From Membranipora membranacea (taxonomy: Eukaryota > Bryozoa > Gymnolaemata > Cheilostomatida > Membraniporidae): a stretch of 64,000 bases of DNA. A program made the translations under genes and the position numbers. Below the pieces are notes generated by a model. That model was not told the DNA's origin and did not search any database. It was given only the letters and a program-made list of their open reading frames with translations. The DNA is taken from the NCBI GenBank assembly GCA_914767715.1, contig OU612068.1:31992001-32056000 (forward strand). Direction: 5' to 3'. Shown in pieces: positions 26,070 through 38,792 of the stretch. Position 1 is the stretch's first letter. Each line of letters starts with the position of its first letter.

Positions 26070-27202
26070 TATTTTTGGTACTCCATCGCTGGCAATAGCA
26101 ATACTGTTTATTTAGGTTGCCCTTATAAATGATTGCAATTAATGGTAAATTTGAACCATTGAGGATGGAATGATTGTGGCAAATAAGGCCTTTCCAATCA
26201 GATGGACCACTGGGATGTAAAGGCTGTGGATAGATCAATTAAGGTGGAGTTTGAATATGGGAAGTCTCCATATCAAGTGCTGTGTGCACATAGAGCACTT
26301 TCTGTGCTGGAGTAGGTGATAAAAATGACCAAATATTTTCAGTATCGGCATTGACACAGTATCTCAATCGGAGAGTCCGTATCTGATACTTATTTTCATA
26401 ATCTCGAGTCTATGAATGGCTAAAAAAGCAAAAAGAAAGCACTGCATATGTATATAGTATCACTTATTTCTCTGTGCTTTCTAGAAAATCAAGATAACAA
26501 AATGATGTGTATGTATTATATTATATACTGCTCATTTATCATGATGCAATTCTACTGTAAATAAAACACAGAAAAAAGAGATAATCTGTTCCATTTAGTG
26601 TGTCATATAATTGGCAGTTGCATAAACATTTGGTTAGTTTTCAACCCCTCTCCCCCCCACTCGACTGGATCAAAAAGAATAGCTGAACTAGGCTAAGCTA
26701 GCCTTAAATCCTCTTTCAATAATCTCAATGTCGAAGAACTCTTGAGCAGTATATATTAGCTTGTGTTTGATTTAGTTAATTATGCGACTTTATGCTGGCT
26801 AGAACTGATTTTTGCTAGTTGGCGTGAGAGTTTTTTAAGTGAAGTGATGCAGTTGAGTACATGAAACCTGGCCACAAATTGTGTCTGTGCAAAATGGCAA
26901 ACATTCTCCCTGCAAAAATATACTCCACCCCTCTAGGGTAAACCAGCACCAAAGAATGGGTCATAAACTTGGCTTGGAGACAATGAACCATATTTGTAAT
27001 TTAAACGCAGAAAGGAAGATTCCTGACAGACCTGTATTAGTAATAACAGATGGGGTGCTGGTATTCAGTATATTGTTTTATTCGCGAATAAGAGTAACCG
27101 ATCTACAATATCTGAATCAGTTAATATCAGTACCAAGCATTGAGTATTAAGTATTTTGACTTTTTAAGCTTGTATTCATACTTCTATCCCATGAGAATTT
27201 AT
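26070..27202. other. SPT6 3' UTR and intergenic spacer
   Basis: A canonical AATAAA at 26560-26565, about 490 bp after the SPT6 stop, is the likely polyadenylation signal. The rest, up to the convergent GPCR gene, shows no recognised feature. Small open frames such as 26881-27150 look fortuitous. Confidence 0.6.
26560..26565 (+). terminator. Putative SPT6 polyadenylation signal
   Basis: AATAAA downstream of the stop in an AT-rich 3' region. It is the only canonical hexamer I noted on the plus strand close after the stop codon. Confidence 0.55.
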
Positions 27203-28989
27203 TCAGAGGCTGGTGGTAACATTGTTGATTGTTGAAACCTTGTCTATGTGAGGCATGACTTCAGTCGTTTCCCTTGGCACTCGAGCACTGCGATTTGGCG
27301 ATTCATCATCTGGATTACTAACAGATCTTTGACAACATGACCTTAATTTCTCGTTCACATCCTCCTAAAAAGAGAAAAAAAAAATCTGCATGAGTGTGCG
27401 GCAGTCAAGATTGCAGGAAACTATATAAAGATAAATATCTAAACTGGGCTGTCAAATTTTGTTTATCGTACCACTGCCTTCAATTGAGATATTTTGCATT
27501 AGCGAACCTGTTGTTCATCATGCCATGTTGCTTCATGTTAACATTACCCTGAAAGGTGTCCAGATCCCTAGGTAAAATAATGGAGCACTGAAGACATTAG
27601 TCAAAGTGACAGCTGATACAAGCACTGAGACCAAGTCGTGTCTTTTCATAACTCCATGGTAACTGCAGATGCTCCGGACCACCCACAGTGATGTAGAGAC
27701 TATACCTGAACAGCACCATGTGCGCACCGTCTAAAATGACAAAACATGGTTTTGTATGTAATGTATAAATTTGTAACCTTCAAGATCGTTAGCTTATCTG
27801 CATTATATGTTATTGATACCTATTATATATCTTTTTTATTATTACAGTTAGCTGTTTGGCCACAACATTTTGGTTGATGGTAGCAGTAGCTTAGAATGTA
27901 TTCGATGATGCATTATGGTTTTAAGGGTTTTGTCATCAAACTGATCCGCAGCTTCGATCCTGACAATGACATCAGAGAAGGTCTAAATAATTAAGTAGTT
28001 TTTGTTTGCCAGGTCAGGTCAAGACTATAAACAAATACTCGGTCTTTGACCTTGTTGTTGTGAACTGGGTCGAGAAACAACAATTTAAGGTTACATTGAG
28101 TGTTTGGGTCCTTCAGCTCGAGCTGCCACTGAGGTTCACCTCACACCACTGGTGTAAACAGCCAGTATACATTGCAAATCAAGTAATGAAGCAAAGAGAG
28201 ACAACAACTTGTTAGCACGGTAATGATCCCGATACGAGTCGACAGCCACATTCAAAGAAAGCTTTTGATTCTGTGCTCCTGGATTAGCCATACCTGCAAG
28301 GTCGGGTCAGTAAATATACTGGCACCTCCTCTCAGCTTCTTTGCTTGTATATTCAGTTTGAGTCCGATTACTGTATAGCAGATTGTGATAATTCCCAATA
28401 AGACAACCAATGTAATAAGTGTGTATAACTCTTTTCCCTGTTGAACTGCAGAAGTAATCTTCTCAGTGTCACGCTGACTGTTGTTGGTACTGGAATTGCT
28501 GGAATAATTTAGGCTGACTCTCTCACACAAATTAGGTAATCGTGAGTCATGCGCTGGATATAAGGCAATGCACATAGAAATGAGAAAGGCTAATATCCAT
28601 GCACAGACAGTCACAATTACTTTGTGTCTTGTTTGATATTTGTAGAAAATGAATGGGAAATACAAGATGACAAGAATCTCGAAGCAGACTGCTATATTAA
28701 GTGCTAGAACAGTATATTGTAGCGTTTCTCGAAACACTCGGAATGATATCGTAGCATATTCGATGCAGTGGACAATCAAGTTTACTGTCAGAAATTCCGC
28801 AGTCGGTAAAGTCAGTGCTGAAATAATATTTGTGATTGCTAGATTTATAATATGAACTGATTTCTTGTCATCCAGCCATTCTCCAGTCCTTGTCCCAAAC
28901 TGCAGGATGTAGAGGGTAAATAGGTTGCTTAAAACTCCAAAAACTGTCTCCAGAGCAAAGACTATTCCACTGACATATGAAGTATACAT
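27203..28989 (-). CDS. Divergent rhodopsin-like GPCR, three exons, 346 aa
   Basis: Exons are 28989-28294, 27730-27548 and 27364-27203, all phase 0 with GTATGG and GTAATG donors. Exon 1 holds helices 1-5: VFGVLSNLFTLYIL (helix 1 with its Asn), HIINLAITNIISALTLP (helix 2, Asp replaced by Asn), helix 3, a Trp-containing helix 4, a loop with several Asn-X-Ser/Thr sites, and a helix 5 ending YTVIGLKLN. Exon 2 holds helices 6 and 7 (NVFSAPLFYLGIW in place of NPxxY). Exon 3 continues as FREDVNEKLRSCC, a typical helix 8 with palmitoylatable cysteines, and a Ser/Thr-rich tail. The start ATG is preceded by an in-frame TAG. An AATAAA overlaps the last base of the TGA stop. The DRY motif is not recognisable, so ligand and coupling cannot be guessed. 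Confidence 0.85.
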
Positions 28990-30648
28990 CTATGCCTTCC
29001 ATCACGCTGAAGCTAGTGCAGCGTATTACCCAACTACATCTGATATCACATCTACTTATCAGTGTTTTATTGCTTTATTGCTTCAATGTTTTGCTTTAGT
29101 GATTCAAGGAAACATGAATGGCAGCAACAATCTTTTGATGCTATTAGGAAAAGCCAATATCCCGTGAAATTGTATTATAATTTTCATTGTATCGGATATG
29201 TTTACACTAAATGATATATAGGTTGTAATAATAGCTGTAATGTTAGTAGATTGATTCGCCAGTGAGTAATGGTCTACCATGGCTGGGCAATAGGTAGCCT
29301 ATCTGGGCAAGCTTTGTTCTGACACCAATGGACAAAGCTTGTCAAGATAAACTGGGCAGCAAAGCATTTGAAATACGGAGAGTTTTCATTTGCAAAATCT
29401 TTAAACCATCACTGCACAGGTTACAGGTGCTGACTACTCAGTTCTGAATAACTGAGTTCATGGATAGACTTATTTCAGATCATCATTAATTAGCGGTTAA
29501 TGGTCATGCTAAATATCTATTTCATAATGAATAAAAATTGTTTAGAAAATACATATCCTTGCTGATCAAGTCATCAAGCCATTTTGATGATCCTACACGA
29601 GTAGGGAAAGTGGTCAATAATTAAATGCTACTACCAGCAATCCCGGCACAATTTACCCAGTTCAGGACCAACTCCCTGTTCGAGCACTTACACTTCTTAT
29701 TTTCCAATCATGAAGAAGAGTTGTCCTAACATGTTGTAGGGGGAGACAATCGAAGATTTAAAACTTTCTCTCATAAACCAGGCAGGGCAAGTACATCGCG
29801 CCCTCCCTGCATAAACCAGCTTTAAACCTGCATTTCATCTATGTGGTGTAAATGGTAAAGCACTTGGGAATATGCAAACCTGTTCTCACCACAATTATCA
29901 TTTGGTTATTTGTGACATAGAAAATAAGAAACAATTTTCTGTAGTCTTATTCGGCTGTGACAAACGCTCTTACTATTTCTCGACTCTCTTTGGATTTACA
30001 TTTAAAAAATCCTCATTAGTCTGAGATTTTATCCTGAAAACAAGTTTATTTGTTTAAATCAGATGAATTGGGCCATATAGACATATTTATCTATTATCAA
30101 TTATCATAGGATTTGTTTCTACTTGCTTCTGCTATCATTAATAATATATGTGACATCGACTTTTATGGTTATCCACTTAAACCAAGTCACATATTAATGG
30201 TTATGTATTTTTTTATCATAATTGCTGAAGTGGTGAGTGGAAGCGATCCAAAATACTTCTGATCACTTCTGTGTTAAAAGTTTATGTATGATAGTTTGAT
30301 AAATTTATATCAGCAAATAAACCATAACATTAATGGTACAAGTCTTGTTGCGTATATAAAAGCGTAGTCATAATACTAATGCAAGAAATAAATTGAAAAA
30401 ATATAACTCTATGAGATCTTTGGCTTGCTGATAAAACATGATGTATATATAAAAGTTTTTGATTATATTATGTAATCTAGTGATATCTGGAATGCTCAGT
30501 ATAATATCAGTGGGAATAAAATTCTGACCTGATCCTAATTCATGCACAATTCATAATTTATTATTGGCAGGATTTAGAAAACATGTATCAACACTGTAAA
30601 GAAACATGCCACATACATACTTAGTCAGCCTGTAAGTTATTGTAATTG
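28990..30648. other. Intergenic region between GPCR and Wnt genes
   Basis: No gene or repeat family is recognised. The only functional-looking site is an AATAAA on the minus strand at 30557-30562, about 90 bp after the Wnt stop codon. Confidence 0.5.
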
Positions 30649-33600
30649 TTATTTACAGGTAAATACCTCCTTGATGCTGGTACACTTCTCACAAGTCACA
30701 TGACAACACCAATGAAATTTACATTTACAGTTTTCAGTTTTTTCCAGTAGTTGTGTATTATACCCTCTACCACAGCATAGTGATATACAACTGTCTACTC
30801 CCGTACCTGTTCTGTTACATTCTCGATCTACAGGACAACAAGACTCTGATTAGTAACATACACTCAGTCTAGGCAGCGTAATGGCAAGATTATTTTTTAA
30901 CTTTTATTGGTAGTCTATATCATTTCAATCATGATATGTCTTCCAAAAAAGAAAAAAATTAAGGCTTTAGAATGAAGATAAGTTAAATTTGACAAGTTAA
31001 ATTTATTCCTTGATAATATCTAGGACCCACACTCTACTGAGACTACACATGGAAAAAAGTTTTAGTGATGAGCCGGCTGCATTGACTATGAATTTCGATG
31101 ACATGGTGAGTTGATGCAGTGAACACAAACATCTGTCTAAATGTGATGTGTCTGCTGACTATTAATTACATGATAATGGTGACATTGATGACTTTCAAAA
31201 CATGTCACTGTACATGTCAACCCATTGTCTACAACCAAACAACAAACTCACATTCATTTCTGTCTCATTTTTGCTCCATGAAATGTTGACAAGATTACAT
31301 AACCTCTGCCAATAACAAATGTCAAAGGCTACCTATTTTTTGTGTGGATTTTTTAAACACAGGAAGTTGTCTACCCACCTTCAACACCAGGGATACCAAG
31401 CGTCTCATGTTTAGCACAGAAGTCAGGTGACCTCTCAGTGTAAACAAGGGTATGTCTAGATTGAATGCTTCTCTTCTCTACTGATTTATCGACCGGTCTT
31501 AACTTTCTTCTTCTCTTTTTGCTGACTTGTATCGCTGAGATGTCGTAGAGTTTTTTCAGTTTTTCACTCACTGTCCTAAATAAGGGCATCACTCTCCAGC
31601 ATGTACGGATGGCGCAAGCACCTGATGCCCCATGACACCTACATTTCATACTTGTCATCTGGGTTATTAACTACAAGAACATGATGTGGGGCGTTAACGG
31701 ATATAGATCATGATACATTGGATATAGAAAAAGTGAGCGGTCAAGGTGTATCCAGTAGAGTTTATTACACATCTTTCCAGTAGCCAATTTACAAGGGTCA
31801 TTGCAATTGGCCAAAATCCTTTTCAATTGGCATACTTCACAGGGTTTAACACATTTTTGTGGCAATGGTAGTACACAGAAGTAAATACCAAGCTTCTGAT
31901 AAGATTCTAGGGTGAACAATGTCACACTTTCCGGATCAGGTTAATGCCTGTCACCAGCTTGTGTCAGTAAATCTTTATCAAGTTATTAATTGATTAAATA
32001 TGACAAACCAAACAGGGTGTCAGGCCTGAGTCGCTGTCACCGGTTTAATAAGGCTAATTATGATTGATCCTAAATGTTTTGTCCGGGTTCTCCACCAAAC
32101 TTTGGCCTACAGGATATTCAACTTCATTCAAGCATAATCTAAATACAATATAGTGCATAGTAAAAGCAGGGAGTTTATATCCAAAACTCCCTGGTAAAAG
32201 TGAGCACTTTAATGTTACCTTTCTGCCGACTTTTTTGTTGTGCAGGTTGGCCATAGCCTTAGCACCAATCAGGGATTCATGTAGCTCCTCCTCAGGCGCG
32301 TCTGTAAATCTTTGGCTAAATTTGACTCCAAAGTTGACATTGTCGCTACAACCACCCCACTTCCAGTCGGTCGGTTGCGGCTGCATCAGCATTTCTTCTC
32401 GCTTTTTTCGACGCCTTCCAGGTTTAGCACAGGAACATGTGGTGAGGTTTCCAGAGCTACAGGCTCGGCTGATCTGGTAGGCCACCGCTGCACTGGTTAT
32501 ACTGTGTATGAATGCTGATTCCTTAGTACCTTAAAAACAATACAGAGAAAAATCATTGTCATGAGATATGAATGAATTCCCGCAGGTGCAGACAGTCTGA
32601 TAGACAATGGGATGGTAAATGCTCAATGCTACAATTATCTCTGTTTATTAATCTGCTGTGTACACCTACTGGAAATGTACTTAAACTGTTAGGCTTACAA
32701 AAGCTTATTATTTATTACCCCAAATCTTGACAAATGGTCTTCCCCAGGTTATTGTTCTTAGTTCTTACTGACCATGCTCAGCTAGATTAGTGTAGGACTC
32801 TGTGCTGCAGTTCCATCTCTCAGTTCTGAACTGTAGCTGACACTCTTGTAAGGAGTGATAAATTCCTGCAGCCACATAGTACAGAGAGCGAGGATCCTTA
32901 TCACACATCAACTTCTGCTGGGTGGATAGGGTCGGTGTGTTGTTACACGGATTATCTATAGTTAGATTCATTGGCTCATAGAGGGCTAAGGATCTGGAAA
33001 TAAATTAATTAAATGAGAACAAATATTTATTCCTAAATTTTCAGATTTGGAACATAAAACCAATATGGAAATTCTCATAGCTGCACAAGAAGTTTTGTGC
33101 TTGGAAATCAATTCCACCTATCAAGAGTACACCGTGCATTTTATCATGTAAAAAATTCTGTTTTGTTTATGTCAGCAGCTGTGCACATACATTTTCCAAC
33201 AGGGTGTCAACCTGCAAGTTTTGGCATCCTGAATTTGGCAATTTGTCTTTGGCACAAACATTGATATATCTCTTATGACACTGATGTCGCATCATGCGCT
33301 GTCAACCGACAGCAGTTTGATCTCTAAACAGTGAGATTAGTGCATTACTGCCAGTGCCTACTCTACCTGCCTAACCAGGTGATGCAGCGAATCCACATAG
33401 CTAATGACATTGGTGGCATGTTTTTGAATAATAATAATCTAGCATTACCACAACTTGTTTTCATGATGAGCATGATGAGCAGTTGTGGTGAGAAAAGGTG
33501 TAAAAAATAACTATTCATGACACACTTCAAGTGTCGACATTGTCTATTATCTATTTTCGAGTTGTCACTTTGTTACCCAATTAGGTGACAAGCTTGGAAA

Positions 33601-34152
33601 TATTTGGAAATCTGATTGGAAGACCATTTTACTTTCCTTTCTACATTTCATCCACAAAAATTCATAAATCCCTCAAAAAATATGCCTGGAGATGTATGAT
33701 ACAGCAATACAATTAATTTAAGCAATAATTTAGACATGGTTATAGACTACCGCTGTTTTGAATTTTAAATATTTACATCCAATATGGACAACTTTGTAGG
33801 GCAAACCAAATATAAATCTACACGGCGGGATTATAAGTACTTTATAATACCATAATATTTATAAATTACCTCAATTTATAAAATCGTCAACAAAATAAAA
33901 CTAAATTTAAACAAAATCGTCATTGGTTCTGACTGTGCAAAGAAATCTAACAGGAAAAAAAACGAGCGACTATAACAATTTAAATTGAGACTATCTATCT
34001 CAGGTCTAAGAGAGGAGTGGCTCCATTATCTTAACTTGTGAATGTGTCGAAGGTGCAAAATAAACTTACAGTAGATTGGTGAGAGATTCTGTTTGGGAGA
34101 GATAAAACACAAATATCAAAAATGTGCTTGCTGTTGTGTGAAGTGCTGTCAT
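30649..34152 (-). CDS. Secreted Wnt ligand, complete, 357 aa (Wnt16/Wnt4-like)
   Basis: Exons are 34152-34070, 32993-32773, 32529-32219, 31658-31379 and 30827-30649; phases fit (1,074 nt with stop). Exon 1 encodes a signal peptide. Exon 2 carries LSTQQKLMC and ECQLQFRTERWNCST. Exon 3 carries GTKESAFIHSI and DWKWGGCSDNVNFG. Exon 4 carries CRCHGASGACAIRTCW. Exon 5 carries the Cys-rich end CCGRGYNT and CKFHWCCHVTCEKC. The lipid-accepting serine (CHG-x-S-G) is present, but the next residue usually Ser is Ala (SGAC). Several Asn-X-Ser/Thr sites lie in exon 2. ECNRTG, LGIPG and the final TCK recall Wnt16 best. Subfamily assignment is inference and needs a tree. It would signal through Frizzled receptors after Porcupine lipidation. 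Confidence 0.95.
30890..30962 (-). mobile_element. LINE 3'-tail fragment in Wnt intron 4
   Basis: Reading the plus strand, TTTTTTAACTTTTATTGG(T)AGTCTAT followed by ATTTCA closely resembles the 3' end of LINE-A at 38540-38580 (poly-T, ACACTTTTATTGGCAGTCTAT). It is therefore a severely 5'-truncated insertion of a related LINE, in the same orientation as the Wnt gene. Confidence 0.65.
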
Positions 34153-35636
34153 GTTATGACCTTTTACTCCTTGCTATGATAGCCTGGTTTATGGCTTCAA
34201 CTCAACGCTTTCTACAGCTGCTTGTTCCTGCCTAATCCTGAATAAGTAACTGGTGAGAAAGCTGCTGATTGAATATGTAGTTTATCACCGATCAGATGGA
34301 TTTATATAACCGTTGAATCAGATGAGTTCGGTTTTACCAAATGCTGCCAGTCAGTATTATTATCCTCTGAGTACTCAGATGACTGCATCCGATGACAGAA
34401 AAATTAAAAATGTAGAGAGTGACACTTAGCAATAGCATTCCCATCTCCTAATCAATGCTATTTTTGTTTGTGGGTAAATTCATGAGTACAACAAACCTTA
34501 ATGACTTTAGAAATACCGTGTCACTGGCTGCCGTTACAGGTACAAATCTGAGACATAGTTCTAGCCTATGATCCCACCTAAAGCACCGTGTAAATGGATA
34601 CAATTGTTTTTATGTGAGCAGACAAGATGACATGTTATTGGAACAGAAGCTAGGTAGATGATAGCGCATCTCCCTGGCTATCTCTCAAAATCAAACAAAC
34701 AGAGTCAGATTATAGAATTTATTTACAACTGAATGAAATCAAACAAGTGAAAATCAGTAAATTGACAAAAGTTTGCCTTCATAATTTGTCTCCATGAATG
34801 TCTGAATTTGTTTAAATTGTTTTGATGAACTGCCCAGATTATGTAACACAGTAATTAAATTGTTGGAAATTCCATCTAGACAATATTGATAAGCATCAAA
34901 ATTACCAACGTAAAGAAAATTGTCAACTGGAAATTTTCATTCATCTATTTTATTCCTGCACCTGATTGCCATTTTGAAAATAGTGGAAGCGTAATATTGA
35001 TGTTTGTTTAAGGATATCAATTCAGGACTACAGGAGGCAAGGAGATAATTCTTGATAATAAGATCAGCTAATTCTCATCTTTCATAGTAGTCTGGGTATA
35101 CAGATATTATCCCAACCAGTAAAATAGTGTGAATATATTCTTTTGTTGAAGCCACTTAAGCCCAGCTTAGCACTATCAAGTGTTCCACCGGAGGTTGGTT
35201 TTTTTCACCAAAGAAAGAGCATAAAACACTGATAGGCCGCATAGCAAGGGTGGGTTCACCTGACTGGCCAAATAAACTGTTTGGCAATATTACCATCAAG
35301 GTTTTCGATAATGGTAAGCTACTAAGGATGTCTACCGCTTCTGCTAAAATTATTGAAGGAAAACATTCGTACTACCATAATCTACAGATGTTCCATACAT
35401 GCAGGCATTTCAGCCGATTCTTTTCTGCAACTCTCTCTTTCAGTCACGAGGGAAAAAATTTTATTTAAGATTTGATCATATGCCCCAGTAATTTGATGAA
35501 ATATAAAGTTCAATTATTGTCAAAATGCAGTGATTGAGTATGATAGTAAATGTCAGAAAAATTAAGGAATCAATAATGTAGAAGGCTAACTAATCTCTTG
35601 ATGTTATTTCCTCTTCAAAAAAGTTTTAGAACCAAG
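34153..35636. other. Intergenic spacer between divergent Wnt and Ly6 loci
   Basis: This AT-rich interval holds the Wnt promoter on one side and the upstream region of the Ly6 locus on the other. No gene, repeat or clear promoter motif was recognised. Confidence 0.45.
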
Positions 35637-35963
35637 ATGTTGGCTGTACACATGGTTTTTGTATTGCTTGTGACCTCACAGCATATATTATCTGAAGCCT
35701 TTAGTAGCTCTGAGTCACCATGTGAGCGTGCTGTATATGGCGGAGGAGAAAATGATAATTCAGCCACACCTCAGACTTCTTATGAGGAAGCAGCTCAGAA
35801 CAGTAAGTACCCATCATATTGGTGGAAGCTAAGATGTGATGTAGGTGTTCAATTACTATTTCATATGGCAGATTTATTTTTCACTCCTTTTTTATTATTA
35901 TACACATTTTTACGCGTGATCAATCCGTTTATGAGGGTGTGCGAAAAAGTATTTAGTCAGTAA
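35637..35963 (+). CDS. Possible first exon with signal peptide (alternative Ly6 start, or small secreted ORF)
   Basis: The ATG at 35637 opens a peptide with a strong signal sequence (MLAVHMVFVLLVTSQ, cleavage likely after the following SEA) and a Ser/Glu-rich stretch. A consensus donor GTAAGT at 35803 would end the exon in phase 1 (166 nt), the same phase the Ly6 exon 2 at 36620 needs. Splicing to it would give a Ly6 isoform with a different N-terminus. If unspliced, the frame runs to 35963 through a hydrophobic, aromatic-rich segment. I do not recognise the protein. Which reading is right needs transcripts. Confidence 0.45.
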   Translation: MLAVHMVFVLLVTSQHILSEAFSSSESPCERAVYGGGENDNSATPQTSYEEAAQNSKYPSYWWKLRCDVGVQLLFHMADLFFTPFLLLYTFLRVINPFMRVCEKVFSQ

Positions 35964-36381
35964 ATTACAAAGTCTGTTCCTGGGCTGGTAATAAAAATCC
36001 TTCGATTTAAAGAAACTGGTAACTTCCATTTCCAAAATACCCACAATGCAACAGTAACCTGGAAATGTCTATCATTATAAGTTACTAATATCTCGCGCTC
36101 ACTGGCAATTTCAGGAAATTGCATTGTGGGATACTCATACAGTTTCAAATGGTTTGAAATAAATCTGCTTATCCAGGAGTCATTTGCTAAGAGTTTGCGT
36201 GTGAAAAGCATTGTCTAACCTTCTTCACAAAAGTTGGTATAGGATTTAAATCTGTAAATGACGTCATTTGAACAACCATTTGTGATTAACGACTCACTTA
36301 CTGCAAGACATGATGTTGCGGAGAAGCAAACAGTGAAAAAAATAAAACATTTCTTGTAGCAATTTCTCTCAACTTACTACG

Positions 36382-37246
36382 ATGCTTACTTTAAGTATCT
36401 TATGTACTGGGATGTATCTACTGATCAATGTGTCAGCCAGATATGACGACTTACCACCTGATGAGCTACCAGTGGGTAAATACGTAACTCATCCTTCAAT
36501 ATTTGTAACGATTAAGTGATAGCAGCTCTGAATGATTGCCTGTTGGTGCTGTTTCTTCACATTCTGCTCCTTGATATATACAATAAGTGGCTTCAATGTG
36601 TTTCTTCTGCTTTTTACAGAACCGTTCACTTGTTTTGACTGCACTGTGAAGGAGCATGGACCCAGATGTGGAGACCCTTTTAACTACGCCAAAGCATATG
36701 AGAAAACTAACCCACTCCCTATGGTCACATGTACAACATCCTGTGTGAAATGGGTGCGCAGACCTGAGCTAGGTGAGTAGGACGATAAATGCCATCTGAT
36801 CTGGTCTGGGTCAATCTTATGATCAATCTAGATCAATTATCTCAGACACAAGCCACCACTCACTTTTGGATAATCGGATTAAATCAATTACATTCTTCCT
36901 CGCACCCAATTTACAATTATATACAATCAAAGGAGAGGCTTTCTTCTTCTTGAACAAGAGAACATGAATCTCAAGGTTACATGTAACTATCTTGACCGAT
37001 TTTTGATTGGTTGTTTCAGATGGGAATATAACAGATATTGTGAGGACTTGCAAGAATTTCCTTGATATACACATGTACACAGTACCAGGCTCATGTTTGA
37101 CAGAGAGGGTTTCAGGTAATGGATGGCTCTGTCTATGTAGAGATTGGGTTGCCTATCACCCTTGTAACAGAGCTTTATCTAAACAAGAACACGCCGGACT
37201 CACAGTCACCATATTGCTGCTGTTTGCTCAGTATATTGTATTTTGA
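36382..37246 (+). CDS. Ly6/uPAR three-finger protein, quiver/sleepless-like, likely GPI-anchored (157 aa)
   Basis: Exons are 36382-36475, 36620-36772 and 37020-37246; both introns are phase 1. Exon 1 encodes a signal peptide (MLTLSILCTGMYLLINVSA). The mature part has ten cysteines in Ly6 spacing: CFDC, RCGDPFNY, CTTSC, RTC, GSC, LCLC and the closing PCN. The CGDPF motif next to the third cysteine is typical of quiver/sleepless and related invertebrate Ly6 proteins. After PCN a short linker leads to a hydrophobic end (LTVTILLLFAQYIVF) with no cytoplasmic tail, as expected of a GPI-attachment signal. Relatives regulate ion channels and receptors or septate junctions; the specific role here is unknown. 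Confidence 0.88.
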
Positions 37247-38530
37247 GGGCATCCATTTTCATTGTTATATAATTATCAGCTTTGTGACTGTTTTCTACAA
37301 CACCTGGAATTATGAGTTTGGATCCATATGTCCCTTTCGTGTTATTTTTATGCGGACTATTATGCTTTCAACAATGAGCGTCCTCTTTCTGGAGAGCATC
37401 AGAGTGTCAGGATTATGAAGGTGTTGCCATATAATAGGCCAGTTTCGATGGCTTGATCTAACTGCTAATATACTGTTACTATAAAGTTTTAGAGCATTCA
37501 TGATTTATTTCAATGATCACAACAAACTAAGGCGTATGCTCAAAGTCAAATCATTGCCCGCGTTCGAGTTGCTCCCTCTCCAATAAAGGAAGAGAAACTC
37601 CAAATGTAGACCAACGGATCAAATTAATTAATCTCGATCGAAGGACAAAGGTGCCCCACTTAGTGCCAATCATGATAACATTGGGAAGTATGTGCAAAGG
37701 ATATATAACAGAACTACAGTAAACCAACTAAAAAAATTACAACGGTAGAATAAGAACTTGTCTCTGCATATTTCTACAAAACCATCACCATCTGAAAGCA
37801 ACAATAGAGGGCATCCATATTTTCTCCTAACACACTGCTCATGTAAATTTCATGTGATAATTTAATTTGTTACATCAAAATAATAAAACCATCTTAGCTC
37901 AAATTTCCAGTAGTCTTCTGACTGACCTGTAGACTGAGATTAACTTGGCTCTCTTGACACAAACAAGTAATTTGATACTCATTTTCAAAATGATGATGAG
38001 CGGAATGACTCGACCGATTTCGACATGCTGATCAGGGCAACGATGGTGATCTGTAAACAACTGATCAGCATTGGGATTCAAGACTTTGAGTCAAGTTATC
38101 GATCAATTTGGATATTACTTTGACATACAAACAATGCGTATTTTACAACATTGAAACCAGTTGGCACGGACTGTTGAAAGTTGTTTGTAGATCGGGATTA
38201 TCCAAAGTCACTCGCCCTAACATACGGTGTAACATATTAATCTACAACTTATTATGAACTGATGTCACCCATTATCAGGTCATTTATTTGTTTCAAGAAG
38301 CAACTCATGTATACCTCAGAGTATAACTATAAACATCAGCAAGTCCAGCCTAATGTAGTGTAGTGTATCCAAACAAAATCTCCTATGACGCAACTTTTTT
38401 TTATGCAAAGTCATGTTGTCTCTTTATTGTCGATGTATTGGCGAGAACTTAGTAGGCTTGGTGCATTGTTAGTAAGTTTTGTATCTGGCCAATAATCGCT
38501 TGCGTTATGTTGGTCGTCAGAAATAAGAAG
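37247..38530. other. Intergenic region
   Basis: No exon, RNA gene or repeat was recognised between the Ly6 stop and the poly-T start of LINE-A. Confidence 0.45.
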
Positions 38531-38792
38531 TTTTTTTTTTTTTTTTTTTTTTACACTTTTATTGGCAGTCTATTTCACTCCAGTAGCGGAATGTTTTCCG
38601 AATAGTGCCGAAAAAAAGGAAAGGGAAAGACAAAAAAAGGAAAGCTTGAGACTGAAGATGAGCTAAAATGTTTCAGCAGTGAGGTGGAAATAGATAGGAT
38701 GTCTTTGAGAAGAGAGAAAATAAAAATGTTAAGATATTTTCATTATAGTATTGTGCAGAGGCAAAACTTGTTGCAGAGATAAAAAGATAATG

